From AC-32 sp963763475 (lineage in GTDB: Bacteria; Actinomycetota; Thermoleophilia; Gaiellales; Gaiellaceae): DNA of 64,000 bases. Position 1 is the first letter of the stretch. The number at the start of each line of letters is the position of its first letter. Positions 1 through 8,983 of this stretch are shown here, in pieces. Made by a program: the position numbers and the translations under genes. The DNA lies in assembly GCA_963763475.1 (NCBI GenBank), contig CAVXOR010000001.1, positions 434,001 to 498,000 of the forward strand, in the 5' to 3' direction. The notes under the pieces were generated by a model. The model was not told where the DNA came from. It saw nothing but the letters and a program-made list of their open reading frames with translations, and searched no databases.

Positions 1-1163
1 TCTTCACGGTCGGCTCCGCGGCCGCCGCACTGGCGCCTTCGATCGAGGTGCTGATCCTGGCCCGCGCGCTGCAGGGGTCCGGCGGCGCGGTCGTCGCGCC
101 GCTGACGCTGACGATCCTGAGCGCTGCCGTCCCCGCAGAGCGGCGCGGCCTCGTGCTCGGCGCCTGGGGCGGGATCAGCGGCCTCGCGGTCGCGATCGGC
201 CCGCTCGTCGGCGGCGCCGTCGTGCAGGGCATCTCGTGGCAGTGGATCTTCTGGCTGAACGTGCCGATCGGGCTCGCGCTGATCCCGCTCGCCTGGCTGC
301 GCCTGAAGGAGAGCCGCGGGCCGAACGACGCACTCGACCTGCCGGGCGTCGGCCTCGCCAGCGCCGGCCTGCTCGGGATCGTCTGGGGGCTCGTGCGCGG
401 GAACTCGGTCGGCTGGGGCAGCGCGGAGATCGTGACCGCGCTCGTGCTCGGGACGATCCTGCTCGCGCTGTTCGTGCTCTGGGAGCTGCGCGCCGAGGAG
501 CCGATGCTGCCGCTGCGCTTCTTCCGCAACCGCACCTTCACCTCCGCGAACGTCGCCTCGCTGCTGATGTTCTTCGGGATGTTCGGATCGATCTTCCTGC
601 TGGCGCAGTTCTTCCAGACCGTGCAGGGCTACTCGCCGCTCGACGCCGGCTTGCGGATTTTGCCCTGGACGGCGATGCCGATCTTCGTCGCGCCGATCGC
701 GGGCGCGCTCTCGGACCGCATCGGCGGCCGGCCGCTGATGGTCACGGGCCTGGCCCTGCAGGCCGCCGGGCTGGCCTGGATCGCGGCTGTTTCCACGCCG
801 ACGGTCGCCTACTCGGCGCTCGTCCTCCCGTTCATCCTCTCGGGCGCCGGGATGGCGCTCTACTTCGCGCCGGTCGCCAACGTCGTGCTCTCGTCGGTGC
901 GGCCGGAGGAGGAGGGCCAGGCCTCCGGTGCCAACAACGCCATTCGCGAGCTCGGGGGCGTCTTCGGCGTGGCGGTCCTGGCCTCGGTCTTCGCGCACTA
1001 CGGCGGCTACCGGACGGAGCAGACCTTCGTGGATGGGCTCGTGCCCGCGATCTACGTCGGCGCCGGCTTCGTCGCCGCAGGTGCCGTCGCCGCGCTCGGG
1101 ATTGCGCGCAAGGTGCGCCGGCCGGAGCCCGAGGAAGCGCCGCAGTCCGTGCTAGCGGCGTAG
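1..1163 (+). CDS. MFS transporter, DHA2 (EmrB/QacA-like) family, 5' partial
   Basis: The reading frame is open from base 3 with no start in view, so the N-terminus lies outside the window. The visible part holds roughly ten hydrophobic helices. The antiporter motif C region is clear in the GLAVAIGPLVGGAVV stretch, followed by SWQWIFWLNVPIG, a signature of 14-helix DHA2 drug:H+ antiporters. The likely role is proton-coupled efflux of an unknown small molecule at the inner membrane. It converges on the eIF2B-like gene, overlapping its 3' end by 12 bases. Nothing links it to the polysaccharide genes. Confidence 0.9.
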   Translation, partial: FTVGSAAAALAPSIEVLILARALQGSGGAVVAPLTLTILSAAVPAERRGLVLGAWGGISGLAVAIGPLVGGAVVQGISWQWIFWLNVPIGLALIPLAWLRLKESRGPNDALDLPGVGLASAGLLGIVWGLVRGNSVGWGSAEIVTALVLGTILLALFVLWELRAEEPMLPLRFFRNRTFTSANVASLLMFFGMFGSIFLLAQFFQTVQGYSPLDAGLRILPWTAMPIFVAPIAGALSDRIGGRPLMVTGLALQAAGLAWIAAVSTPTVAYSALVLPFILSGAGMALYFAPVANVVLSSVRPEEEGQASGANNAIRELGGVFGVAVLASVFAHYGGYRTEQTFVDGLVPAIYVGAGFVAAGAVAALGIARKVRRPEPEEAPQSVLAA

Positions 1164-2015
1164 CAGCGCGTAGCCCTCGCGCAGGAAGGGCGTGCGGTCG
1201 ACCAGGGCGCCGATCTCGTCGGGCGAGATCGTGCCTTCCTCCGTGACGACGCAGTCCACCAGCGCGGCGGGCGTGAGCTCGAACTCCGGCGCGGTCAGCG
1301 CCGGCGCATCGGCCGCGGCGATCGGGGCCAGCTTGACCACCTCGCACGCCACGACCACGGGAACGCTCTCGGCCGCCGCCGCCTCGGCCAGCGCGGTCGT
1401 GCCGGTCTTGTTGCAGAGCGTGCCGTCGTGGAAGACCGTGTCCGCGCCGAGCAGGAGCACCGAGGCCCACTCCAGCCGGGCCGGTGCCTCGGCGTCCTCG
1501 ACCAGCTCGACCTCGAGACCGTTGTCCCGCAGCTCCTCGGCGAAGGCGCGGCCCTCGTCCTGCGGTGAGGAGACTGTGCAGATGACACTGTCCGGCGGCG
1601 TGTGAAGCAGGGCTTCGCGCACCGTTGCCGAAGCCGAGTGCGTGAGCACGACGGCGTCCTCGAGGCGCTCCCGCAGCTGGATCGCGATCGACGCGCCTGC
1701 TCGCCGCCGTCCGTCCACCAGCGACTCGGCCTCTTCGCCCACCAGGCGCTGCAGCTCCGCCACCTCGAGCTGCACGTTCGCAGCCGTCGCCGCCAGCAGC
1801 CGTCCGACCGCACCCGCGACCGCGCCGACGCCCGGTCGGCTGTCCGCCAGCTCGCGGCCTGCGGTGACTAGGCGCGTCAGCAGCTCGTCGCCCGAGGCCG
1901 CGGGCTCGTTGGCCAGCTCCGCGAGGGCCTCGACGGCCCGGCGCGCCATCCAGCTCGCGCCGTGCTCGCGGTCGGCTCTCAGCTCCGCGACCCGCTCCCC
2001 CAGGATCGACGTCAC
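1152..2015 (-). CDS. eIF2B / ribose-1,5-bisphosphate isomerase-like family protein
   Basis: 287 residues starting at GTG. The C-terminal half has the IF-2B family Rossmann-like core, with GADTVFHDGTLCNKTGT and then a VVVACEVVKLAPI strand. Relatives include eIF2B alpha/beta/delta, methylthioribose-1-phosphate isomerase and ribose-1,5-bisphosphate isomerase, all of which bind phosphorylated sugars or nucleotides. The N-terminal half is helical, as in eIF2B-alpha. I cannot tell which substrate it uses. A TACAAT box lies seven bases upstream of the GTG, so the message may be leaderless. It is divergent from the ATP-grasp gene, with only 24 bases between them. Confidence 0.8.
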   Translation of the reverse strand: MTSILGERVAELRADREHGASWMARRAVEALAELANEPAASGDELLTRLVTAGRELADSRPGVGAVAGAVGRLLAATAANVQLEVAELQRLVGEEAESLVDGRRRAGASIAIQLRERLEDAVVLTHSASATVREALLHTPPDSVICTVSSPQDEGRAFAEELRDNGLEVELVEDAEAPARLEWASVLLLGADTVFHDGTLCNKTGTTALAEAAAAESVPVVVACEVVKLAPIAAADAPALTAPEFELTPAALVDCVVTEEGTISPDEIGALVDRTPFLREGYALLRR

Positions 2016-2021
2016 CGGGCC

Positions 2022-2027
2022 ATTGTA
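2022..2027 (-). promoter_or_regulatory. Candidate -10 box for a leaderless transcript of the eIF2B-like gene
   Basis: TACAAT on the minus strand ends seven bases before the GTG at 2015. A transcript would therefore begin at or next to the start codon. No convincing -35 box is visible and there is no Shine-Dalgarno sequence. Inference from spacing alone. Confidence 0.35.
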
Positions 2028-2039
2028 CGGCGGGCTCTC

Positions 2040-2807
2040 GTGAGGCTGCTGGTCCTCGGCGCTCGCCAGACGGGCCTACTCGCCGCCGCCCGCGCGCGCG
2101 GCTGTTTCCTGATCGCGGTCGACCGCGACCCGGGGGCCCCCGGGTTCAGGCTCGCCCACCGCCGCGCGATCCTCGAGCTCGACGACGAGGTCGCGCTCGA
2201 GCGCCTCGCCGACGCGGGCCGGGTCGACGGCGTGGTCGGTACCGGCGCGTCGACCGCCGTGGCCGCTCGCGTGGCCTCGCGCTTCCGGCTTCCGCACCCG
2301 ATCTCGCCCGAGACCGGCGTGCTCGTCACCTCCCGCCTGCGCCAGCGCGTGCGGCTGGCCGAGGCTCGCGTGCCGCAGACTCGCTGGGCGGTGCTGCGAG
2401 GCGACGCCGCGCCCGGCTTTCCCGCCGTGGTCGGGCCTCTCGACCGCAAGGGACGGCGCCTGGCCGAGCAGGCGTCCGGCGGCGCCGAGGTGACGGTCAC
2501 CGCCTGCTCGCACGACGGCGCGTTCACGCCGCTGCTCGGCAGCGGCCCGGCAGCGACGCTCGCTGCGCGCGCGGCCCAGGCTCTCGGGGTCGAGCAGGGA
2601 CTGACCTCGACGCGGCTGCGTCTCGGGGTCGACGGCCCACGCGTGGCCGAGCTGCGCACGGACGTGAGCGATCGCGAGGCGGAGCTGTGCCGGCTGCTGC
2701 TCGGGATCGACGCTGCACGCGCTTCGCGCTCGACGCGGCTCTCGGGCAATCCGTCTCGGCCGAGTACGTACGCTTCGGCCCGGCCGATGCCCAAGTTGCC
2801 TGACTAG
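2040..2807 (+). CDS. Short ATP-grasp-like (carbamoyl-phosphate-synthase L chain type) protein
   Basis: GTG at 2040 gives 255 residues. I chose it because the protein then opens directly with the Rossmann-like pre-ATP-grasp strand (LLVLGARQTGLLAAARARG), as in PurK/CarB-like enzymes. The middle (about 85-150) resembles the lid and ATP-binding region of an ATP-grasp fold. The protein is about 100 residues shorter than usual and its C-terminal metal-binding Glu/Asn motif is not obvious, so catalysis is uncertain. It is first in a 19-kb plus-strand run containing two further ATP-grasp genes. The family normally joins a carboxylate to an amine using ATP. Confidence 0.65.
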   Translation: MRLLVLGARQTGLLAAARARGCFLIAVDRDPGAPGFRLAHRRAILELDDEVALERLADAGRVDGVVGTGASTAVAARVASRFRLPHPISPETGVLVTSRLRQRVRLAEARVPQTRWAVLRGDAAPGFPAVVGPLDRKGRRLAEQASGGAEVTVTACSHDGAFTPLLGSGPAATLAARAAQALGVEQGLTSTRLRLGVDGPRVAELRTDVSDREAELCRLLLGIDAARASRSTRLSGNPSRPSTYASARPMPKLPD

Positions 2808-2808
2808 C

Positions 2809-3768
2809 GTGAAGAACCGGTACCTCCGGCTCGCGGGGACGCTCCTCGTCACGGGCCTCTGCACCGCGTACCTGATCTGGAAGATCGACCTCTCGCGGAC
2901 GCTGCACCTCCTGGCGCACGCGCACCTCGGCTACTTCCTGGGCGCGGTCGCGATCATGATCGGCACGGTCTGGCCGATGGCCTGGCGCTGGCAGCAGCTG
3001 CTGGACGTGCGCGGGATCCACGACCGGCTCTCGTGGCTGACCCGCGCGTACTTCGTCGCCTACACCGCCGGACAGCTGCTGCCGACCGCGGTCGGCGGCG
3101 ACGCGGTGCGCATCTACGAGACGGCCCGCCGGCACCCCGGGCAGGGCGGGCCCGTCGCCGGCTCGGTGCTGCTCGAGCGGGCGCTCGGCGGCGCGGCCAC
3201 GCTCACGCTGGCAGGTGTCGGGTTCGCGCTGGCGATCGGACGCTACGACGTCGGCGCCTACCTCTGGATCGAGGGCTTCTTCGTCGTCGGCACGATCGTC
3301 CTCGCGGTCGCGCTGTTCTCGCGCCGGGTGCGGCCGCTGCTGGCGAAGACGGTTCCGTTCCTGCGCTTCGTGCGGCTCGAGCGCCCGATCCGCGCCGCCT
3401 ACGAGGGCATCCACGCCTACCGCGACCACCCGGGCCTGCTCCTCGGCGTCTTCACGCTCACGCTCGCCGTCCAGGCGATCCGGGTGCTCGCGATCTGGCT
3501 CGCGGGCCGGGCGGTCGGCGTCGACCTCTCGCCGCGGCCCTACTACGTGATGGGCCCGCTGCTCTTCCTCGTCCTGCTGCTGCCGGTCTCGGTGAACGGG
3601 ATCGCCGTGCGCGAGTCGTTCTTTGTCAGCTTCCTCGGCAACCTTGGCGTGGACCCGGACAAGGCCTTCGCGACCGGCTTCCTGTTCTTCGTCGTGACGC
3701 TCTGCCTGTCGGCGCCCGGCGCGGTGCTGCTCGGCTGGCAGAGCCTGCGCGGCTTCCGCAATGCCTAG
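2809..3768 (+). CDS. AglD / lysylphosphatidylglycerol-synthase transmembrane domain family protein
   Basis: 319 residues from GTG, one base after the previous stop. There are about eight hydrophobic helices. The family hallmarks are visible: the YTAGQLLPTAVGGDAVRIYE loop and a later LLPVSVNGIAVRES segment. Members of this UPF0104/LPG_synthase_TM group occur in polysaccharide and glycolipid loci and are thought to act on, or flip, lipid-linked intermediates; the exact reaction here is unknown. The stop overlaps the next gene by eight bases, so the two are probably co-transcribed and translationally coupled. Confidence 0.88.
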   Translation: MKNRYLRLAGTLLVTGLCTAYLIWKIDLSRTLHLLAHAHLGYFLGAVAIMIGTVWPMAWRWQQLLDVRGIHDRLSWLTRAYFVAYTAGQLLPTAVGGDAVRIYETARRHPGQGGPVAGSVLLERALGGAATLTLAGVGFALAIGRYDVGAYLWIEGFFVVGTIVLAVALFSRRVRPLLAKTVPFLRFVRLERPIRAAYEGIHAYRDHPGLLLGVFTLTLAVQAIRVLAIWLAGRAVGVDLSPRPYYVMGPLLFLVLLLPVSVNGIAVRESFFVSFLGNLGVDPDKAFATGFLFFVVTLCLSAPGAVLLGWQSLRGFRNA

Positions 3769-4654
3769 CGTCTCGGTCGTCGTCGTCACCTACAACGCGC
3801 TGCCCTGGGTGGAACGCGCCCTCGAGAGCGTGCAGGGACACGAGACGATCGTGGTCGACCATGGCTCGACCGACGGCACGCTCGAGCTCGTGCGCGAGCG
3901 CTTTCCGGATGCGCGCGTGATCGAGCAGGAGAACAAGGGCCTCGGCGGAGGCTCGAACGCCGGCATGCGCGTGGCGAGCGGCGACTGGTTCCTGCTGCTG
4001 AACTCGGACGCGTGGGCGACCGAGGGCGCGCTCGAGCGGCTGGTCGCCGTCGGCGAGGCGCATCCCCAGGCGGCAGTGGTCGGCCCGAGGCTGCGCTACC
4101 CGGACGGACGCCTGCAGCGCTCGGTGCGCGGCTTCCCGACGCTCTGGCGGCTGGCGACCGAGTACCTGTTCCTGCGCAAGCTCGCGCCGCGGTCGCGGCT
4201 CTTCAACGCCTTCTACGGCGACGGCTTCGCGCACGATCGCCTGTACGAGGCTGAGTTCCTGATGGGCTCCGTCCTGCTCGTGCGCCGCGAGGCCGCCGAT
4301 ACGGTTGGCCTCTTCGACGAGGACTTCTTCATGTTCAGCGAGGAGACGGACTGGTGCTACCGCTTCCGCCAGGCGGGCTGGCAGGTGCTCTTCACCCCTG
4401 AGGCCGAGTTCGTGCACGTGGGCGGGGCGACCACCAAGAAATCCTGGGGCCCGATGTTCCGCGAGCAGGTGCGCGGCCACGTCCGCTTCCTCGACAAGCA
4501 CCGCGGGCGGCGGGAAGCGGAGCGGGCGCGGAGGCTGTTGCTCGTCTCGCTGCGCCTCCGCGGCTGGGCGTTCCCGGGGCAGCGCGGCCGCACCTACGCC
4601 GAGACGGCGCGCTGGCTGGCGGGCTCGCCGGTCGAGGAGCTGCTGGCCGGGTGA
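3761..4654 (+). CDS. Family 2 glycosyltransferase (rhamnosyltransferase-like)
   Basis: 297 residues from ATG. The GT-A nucleotide-binding fold starts at once (SVSVVVVTYNALPWVERAL), with DHGSTDGT and the metal-binding LLLNSDAWA at about residue 85. The later FFMFSEETDWCYRFRQAGW is the ED/W acceptor region typical of dTDP-rhamnosyltransferases. It is cytoplasmic, with no helices, and should transfer an activated sugar to a lipid-linked glycan. The donor cannot be read from sequence. It overlaps both neighbours by a few bases. Confidence 0.92.
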   Translation: MPSVSVVVVTYNALPWVERALESVQGHETIVVDHGSTDGTLELVRERFPDARVIEQENKGLGGGSNAGMRVASGDWFLLLNSDAWATEGALERLVAVGEAHPQAAVVGPRLRYPDGRLQRSVRGFPTLWRLATEYLFLRKLAPRSRLFNAFYGDGFAHDRLYEAEFLMGSVLLVRREAADTVGLFDEDFFMFSEETDWCYRFRQAGWQVLFTPEAEFVHVGGATTKKSWGPMFREQVRGHVRFLDKHRGRREAERARRLLLVSLRLRGWAFPGQRGRTYAETARWLAGSPVEELLAG

Positions 4655-5736
4655 AGACGGCGGTCGTCGTCGACGTCGGCTGGGTGAACGGGCTCGCAGC
4701 GGTGCGCTCGCTCGGGCGGGCGGGGATCCGCGTGCTGGCGCTCGACCACCGGCCTAGCGCGCTGGGCTTCCGCTCGCGTTACGCCGAGCCGGTGCTGACG
4801 CCCGATCCTCAGGACGAGGACGCGTTCGTCGACTTCCTCGCGGGGCTCGAGGTCGAGGCTGCCCCGGTCTTCGCCACGCACGACGAGCCGCTGAACGCGA
4901 TCGCCCGCGCGGCGGCTCGGCTCGGCTCGAGGTTCCTCTACCCGTTCCCCCACTGGGAGGTGCTGGCGAAGATCCAGACCAAGCGCGGCCAGCTCGAGGC
5001 GGCCGAGGCCGCGGGGATCCCGGTCCCGCGCACGGCCTACCCGGGCTCCGCGGCCGCCGCGCGCACGGCTGCCGAACAGCTCGGCTTTCCCGTGTTGGTG
5101 AAGCCCTCCTCGACCGAGGGGTTCAAGAGGCGCTTCGGCAAGCAGGCCTTCCGGTGTGAAACCGGGGCGGACGCCGAGGACGCGTACGCGCAGGCCGAGC
5201 CGTACGAGCCGATGGTGCAGGAGGTGATCCCCGGCGGGGACGACGAGCTCTACACGCTCGGCTCGTACCTGCGCGAGGACGGCGAGCCGCTCGGCCTCTT
5301 CAGTGGCCGCAAGCTGCGCCAGACCCCGCCCGGCGTCGGCACCTGCCGGGTCGGCGAGGCGGTCTGGGTGGAAGAGGTCGTCGACCAGGGCCTGAAGCTG
5401 CTGCGCGCCCTTTCCTTCCACGGGCTCTCGCAGGTCGAGCTGAAGCGCGACCCGCGCGACGGCGCCTTCAAGCTGATGGAGGTCAACCCTCGGCTCTTCC
5501 AATGGCACGGGCTCGCGGCGGCGTGTGGCGTCGACCTGCCCTTGATCGCCTACCGCGACCTGACCGGCGAACGGGTCGAGCCGGTGTCGGCCAACGGCGC
5601 GCACAAGCGCTGGGCGATCACGCTCCAGGCAGGGGAGTCGCCGGCGCCTCAGCGACCGCCGTACGTCGACGCCGTCTTCGCACGGGACGACCTGAAGCCC
5701 ACGCTTGTTCAGGTCGCGCGGCTGCTGCGCCGGTGA
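4651..5736 (+). CDS. ATP-grasp domain ligase
   Basis: 361 residues from a GTG that overlaps the previous stop by four bases. The order is classical: an N-terminal pre-ATP-grasp domain (about 1-100), ATP-binding lysine segments around 105-160 (PVLVKPSSTEGFKRRFGK) and a C-terminal catalytic segment with FKLMEVNPRLFQWHG, which carries the Glu-x-Asn magnesium ligands. The family forms amides or thioesters through acyl phosphates. In this setting it may attach an amino acid to a sugar acid or build a small peptide; that is inference. It is full length and seems intact. Confidence 0.88.
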   Translation: MKTAVVVDVGWVNGLAAVRSLGRAGIRVLALDHRPSALGFRSRYAEPVLTPDPQDEDAFVDFLAGLEVEAAPVFATHDEPLNAIARAAARLGSRFLYPFPHWEVLAKIQTKRGQLEAAEAAGIPVPRTAYPGSAAAARTAAEQLGFPVLVKPSSTEGFKRRFGKQAFRCETGADAEDAYAQAEPYEPMVQEVIPGGDDELYTLGSYLREDGEPLGLFSGRKLRQTPPGVGTCRVGEAVWVEEVVDQGLKLLRALSFHGLSQVELKRDPRDGAFKLMEVNPRLFQWHGLAAACGVDLPLIAYRDLTGERVEPVSANGAHKRWAITLQAGESPAPQRPPYVDAVFARDDLKPTLVQVARLLRR

Positions 5737-7736
5737 AGCTGCGGGCGTGGCTGCTCGCGCCGGCCTTGCTGGCGCTCTCCCGGCTGCTGCCCGCCTCCGG
5801 CTTCGGCCTCGGGCTGCGGCTGGGCGCGGCGACGCTCGTCCTGCTGATCCCCGGAGCCTTCATCAGCCGGGCGCTCGGCGTGCGCGGGTTCGCCGGCGCC
5901 CTCGCCTGGACGATGGCGGCCCTGTTCGCGGCGACGGCGCTGATGTTCGCCGTGCACGCATCGCTGTGGCTGGTGCTGGCGCTGCTGCTGGTGACCGCGC
6001 TCGTCGCCGCCCCCTTCGCCGCGCGGCGGAAGGGCGGCGTCTCCTGGTGGACGGTCTCGATGATCCTGATCGGCCTCGTCGCCGGGATCTCGCTCTGGTG
6101 GGTCTCCCGCTACGACGGCGACGCCTTCTTCCACCTCGCGCGGGTGCAGAAGCTGCTCGCCCTGCACGACCTCTCGCTGCGCTCGGTGGACGAGTTCCGC
6201 GACGGCGGCCTGCACCCCGGCTACGCCTTCCCGCTCTGGCACGCGGCGGTGGCCGTGATCGCGAAGCTTGCCGGGGTGGGCGCGCCCTCGGCCTTCCTTC
6301 ACCTGCCGACCGTGCTGATCCCGCTCTCCTTCGCGCTCGTCTACGAGGCGGGGACGGCGTTGTTCGCCTCGCGCTGGGCGGGCGTGGCGACCGCGCTGGC
6401 CCAGTTCGCGCTGCTCGGGCTCGCCGCCGGCGAGGGAGGCGCGTACACCTCGATGGCACTGCCGGCCACGGCCTCGCGGGCCTTGCTGCTGCCCGCCCTG
6501 CTCGCGCTCGTCTTCCTCTACGTACGGGAGCCTTCGGGCGCCGGGCTGGCCTCGGTCGCGGCGGCCTCGACCGCGATGACCTTCGTCCACCCGAGCTACT
6601 CGGTGCTGGTCGCGGTCGGGCTCGTCGGCTTCCTGCTCGTGCGGGCGCTGCTCGATCGGCGCCACGACGTGAAGCACATCGGCGCCGCGCTGGCGGCGAT
6701 CGTCGTCCCGGCCGGGCTGGTGGTGGCCTGGCTGCTGCCGGTCGTCCGCGAGACTGCCTCGCACAGCCCCTCGCGAGTCGAGCTGAATCGAGCCTTCGCC
6801 GCCTACGCCAACGAGCTCCACGTGATCAACGCGCACAGCTACGGTCTCGCGCCGGAGCTGTACGGCCGCGCGGGCGCGATCGCCGTCGCCTCGCTCCTGC
6901 TACTGCCCCTGGCCGTCTTCGCGCACCGGCGGATGTGGTCCGCCTTCGTCCTCGGCGCGATGCTCGCGACCTTCGCGGTCACCTTGCTCCCGTTCGTCTT
7001 CCCACACTTCGCCGACGCCGTCTCGATCTCGCAGGCGCGGCGGATCATCGGCTTCTCGCCGCGGCCGTTCGTGCTCGTGGGCGGAATGCTCGTGCTGACG
7101 GGCCTCCTCCGCCTCTGGGTGCTGCCCCTCGCGCTCGGGGCCGGAATCGTCCTCCAGCTCGTCTACCCGGGTGACTTCGGCGCGCCCTACCGACTCGTGA
7201 ACGGCGCACCGGGGGCTCTGACCTGGGTCATCTTCGGCGCGACCGTCGCCGCCCTGCTCGCGGCTGCGATCTTCGGGCGCCGGATCCCGCAGGTGCAGGG
7301 CGCGCCGCTGGTCGCCGCGGCCGCGGTCGGGCTCTTCCTGCTCCCGGTCGCCGTGCACGGGTACTCGCACTGGCACCGCCCGCCGGACGCGCGGCTCGGG
7401 CTGCCGCAGAAGCTCGTCTCGGCGATCCACCGTGAGGTGCCGCGAGGCGACGTGGTCTTCTCCGACCCGCTGACGGCCTACGAGCTCGGCGCGTTCGCGC
7501 CGGTCTACGTGAACGCCGCGCCGACCTCGCACGTCGCCGATACGCGGGCGAACCGGCCGACCGCACGGCGCAAGGACGCACTTCGCTTCTTCCGCGACGA
7601 GGGACCGATCTCGCTGGCGAGCAGCTACGGCGCGCACTGGGTGCTGGTCGACCGTGCCCGAGTCGGCCGGGTCTCGTTTCGCCTGCCGCGTGCGTACTCG
7701 GGGTCGCGGTACGTTCTCTACCGGATTCCCTCGTGA
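5733..7736 (+). CDS. Large polytopic membrane protein, GT-C-like glycosyltransferase candidate
   Basis: GTG at 5733 overlaps the previous stop and gives 667 residues, far better than upstream in-frame starts inside the ATP-grasp gene. At least a dozen hydrophobic helices fill residues 1-560, ending in a soluble tail. The loop RYDGDAFFHLARVQKLL after the third or fourth helix carries an acidic pair, as in GT-C transferases that use polyprenyl-phosphate sugars. The C-terminal part has short motifs such as PLTAYELGAFAPVYV. I do not recognise a named family; GT39/GT83-like function is inferred. Confidence 0.75.
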   Translation: MKLRAWLLAPALLALSRLLPASGFGLGLRLGAATLVLLIPGAFISRALGVRGFAGALAWTMAALFAATALMFAVHASLWLVLALLLVTALVAAPFAARRKGGVSWWTVSMILIGLVAGISLWWVSRYDGDAFFHLARVQKLLALHDLSLRSVDEFRDGGLHPGYAFPLWHAAVAVIAKLAGVGAPSAFLHLPTVLIPLSFALVYEAGTALFASRWAGVATALAQFALLGLAAGEGGAYTSMALPATASRALLLPALLALVFLYVREPSGAGLASVAAASTAMTFVHPSYSVLVAVGLVGFLLVRALLDRRHDVKHIGAALAAIVVPAGLVVAWLLPVVRETASHSPSRVELNRAFAAYANELHVINAHSYGLAPELYGRAGAIAVASLLLLPLAVFAHRRMWSAFVLGAMLATFAVTLLPFVFPHFADAVSISQARRIIGFSPRPFVLVGGMLVLTGLLRLWVLPLALGAGIVLQLVYPGDFGAPYRLVNGAPGALTWVIFGATVAALLAAAIFGRRIPQVQGAPLVAAAAVGLFLLPVAVHGYSHWHRPPDARLGLPQKLVSAIHREVPRGDVVFSDPLTAYELGAFAPVYVNAAPTSHVADTRANRPTARRKDALRFFRDEGPISLASSYGAHWVLVDRARVGRVSFRLPRAYSGSRYVLYRIPS

Positions 7737-8983
7737 AAGTCCTGCTCATCACCATGTACTTCCCGCCCGCCGGCGGGGGCGGCGTCCAGCGTCCGCTGAA
7801 GCTGGCGACGCATCTGCCGTCGCTCGGGATCGAGACCCACGTGCTCGCCCCCGACGACCCGAAGTGGCTGCACCGCGACGACGAGCTACGCCCGCCGACC
7901 CAGGCGTTCGTCCACCGCGCGCGCTATCTCGGGCCGAAGGCGCGGCTGGCCTCCGAGGAGCTGCGCACGCTGGACGGGCTCGACCTGGCACTGGCCAAGG
8001 CGCGGGTGATGGGCCGGCGGCTACTGCTCCCCGACGCGAGCGTCACCTGGGCGCCGACCGCGATCCCGGCCGCCGTGCGGATCGTCAAGAGCGAGGGCAT
8101 CGACGCCGTGATCACCACGAGCCCGCCACTCTCGATGAACCTGATCGGCGCCGCGGTCAAGCGCCTGGCCCGTGTGTCGTGGGTCGCCGACCAGCGCGAC
8201 TCGCTCGTCCAGAACGCCGACCGGCGCTTCGAGCGCAAGACCGTCCAGGCGAAGGAGAAGGCGCTGGAGCGAGTCGTCCGGCTGGTCGCGAGTAAGGCCG
8301 ACGGGATCGTGACCGTGTCCGAGGCGATCGCCGACGAGCTCCGCTCCTACGACCCGGCCGGGCCGGTGCGTGTGATCCCGAACGGCAGTGACTTCGACGA
8401 CTTCGCGGGACTCGAGTACCACCCGGGAGACCGCTTCCGGATCACGCATACGGGCAGCTTCTTCGGCAAGCGCAACCCGCGCGCCTTTCTCTCGGCACTC
8501 GCTTCGTCTGGCCTCGAGGACGTGGTCGCCCGATTCGTCGGCGACTTCCGCTCGGTCGACCGCGAGTGGGTGCAGGAGCTCGACCTGGGCGAGAGGCTGG
8601 AGCTGCTCGACTACCTCCCGCACCGCCGCGCGCTGGAGCTGCAACGCGACTCCGAGGCGAATCTGCTGCTGCTGCCCGAGGCGGCCGGCCGCGGCAAGGT
8701 CGTCCCCAGCGGCAAGATCTTCGAGTACCTCGCGGCGGAGCGGCCGATCCTCGCCGCCGTTCCCACCGACGGCGTCGCCGCGCGGCTCGTCCGTGAGACG
8801 GGCGCCGGTGTGGTGGTCGCGCCGGACGACGAGGACGGCCTGCGCGAGGCGCTCGTCGGCTTGCACGCGCGCTGGAAGGCCGGGCGGCTGGCGAACGGCT
8901 ACCTCAGCGACGAGCAGCGCAAGCGGCTCTCGCGGACGACCCGCGTCGAGGAGCTGGCCGAGCTGCTCTGGAGCCTCGAGTGA
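7733..8983 (+). CDS. Family 4 glycosyltransferase
   Basis: 416 residues from GTG, with four-base overlaps at both ends. It has the two Rossmann-like domains of GT-B enzymes. The N-terminal domain opens with VLLITMYFPPAGGGGVQR, the glycine-rich acceptor loop of WbuB-like enzymes. The C-terminal domain has IPNGSDFDDF and GKIFEYLAAERPILA, in which the Glu contacts the donor nucleotide sugar. It should add one sugar from an NDP donor to a lipid-linked chain in the cytoplasm. The substrate is unknown. Confidence 0.92.
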   Translation: MKVLLITMYFPPAGGGGVQRPLKLATHLPSLGIETHVLAPDDPKWLHRDDELRPPTQAFVHRARYLGPKARLASEELRTLDGLDLALAKARVMGRRLLLPDASVTWAPTAIPAAVRIVKSEGIDAVITTSPPLSMNLIGAAVKRLARVSWVADQRDSLVQNADRRFERKTVQAKEKALERVVRLVASKADGIVTVSEAIADELRSYDPAGPVRVIPNGSDFDDFAGLEYHPGDRFRITHTGSFFGKRNPRAFLSALASSGLEDVVARFVGDFRSVDREWVQELDLGERLELLDYLPHRRALELQRDSEANLLLLPEAAGRGKVVPSGKIFEYLAAERPILAAVPTDGVAARLVRETGAGVVVAPDDEDGLREALVGLHARWKAGRLANGYLSDEQRKRLSRTTRVEELAELLWSLE

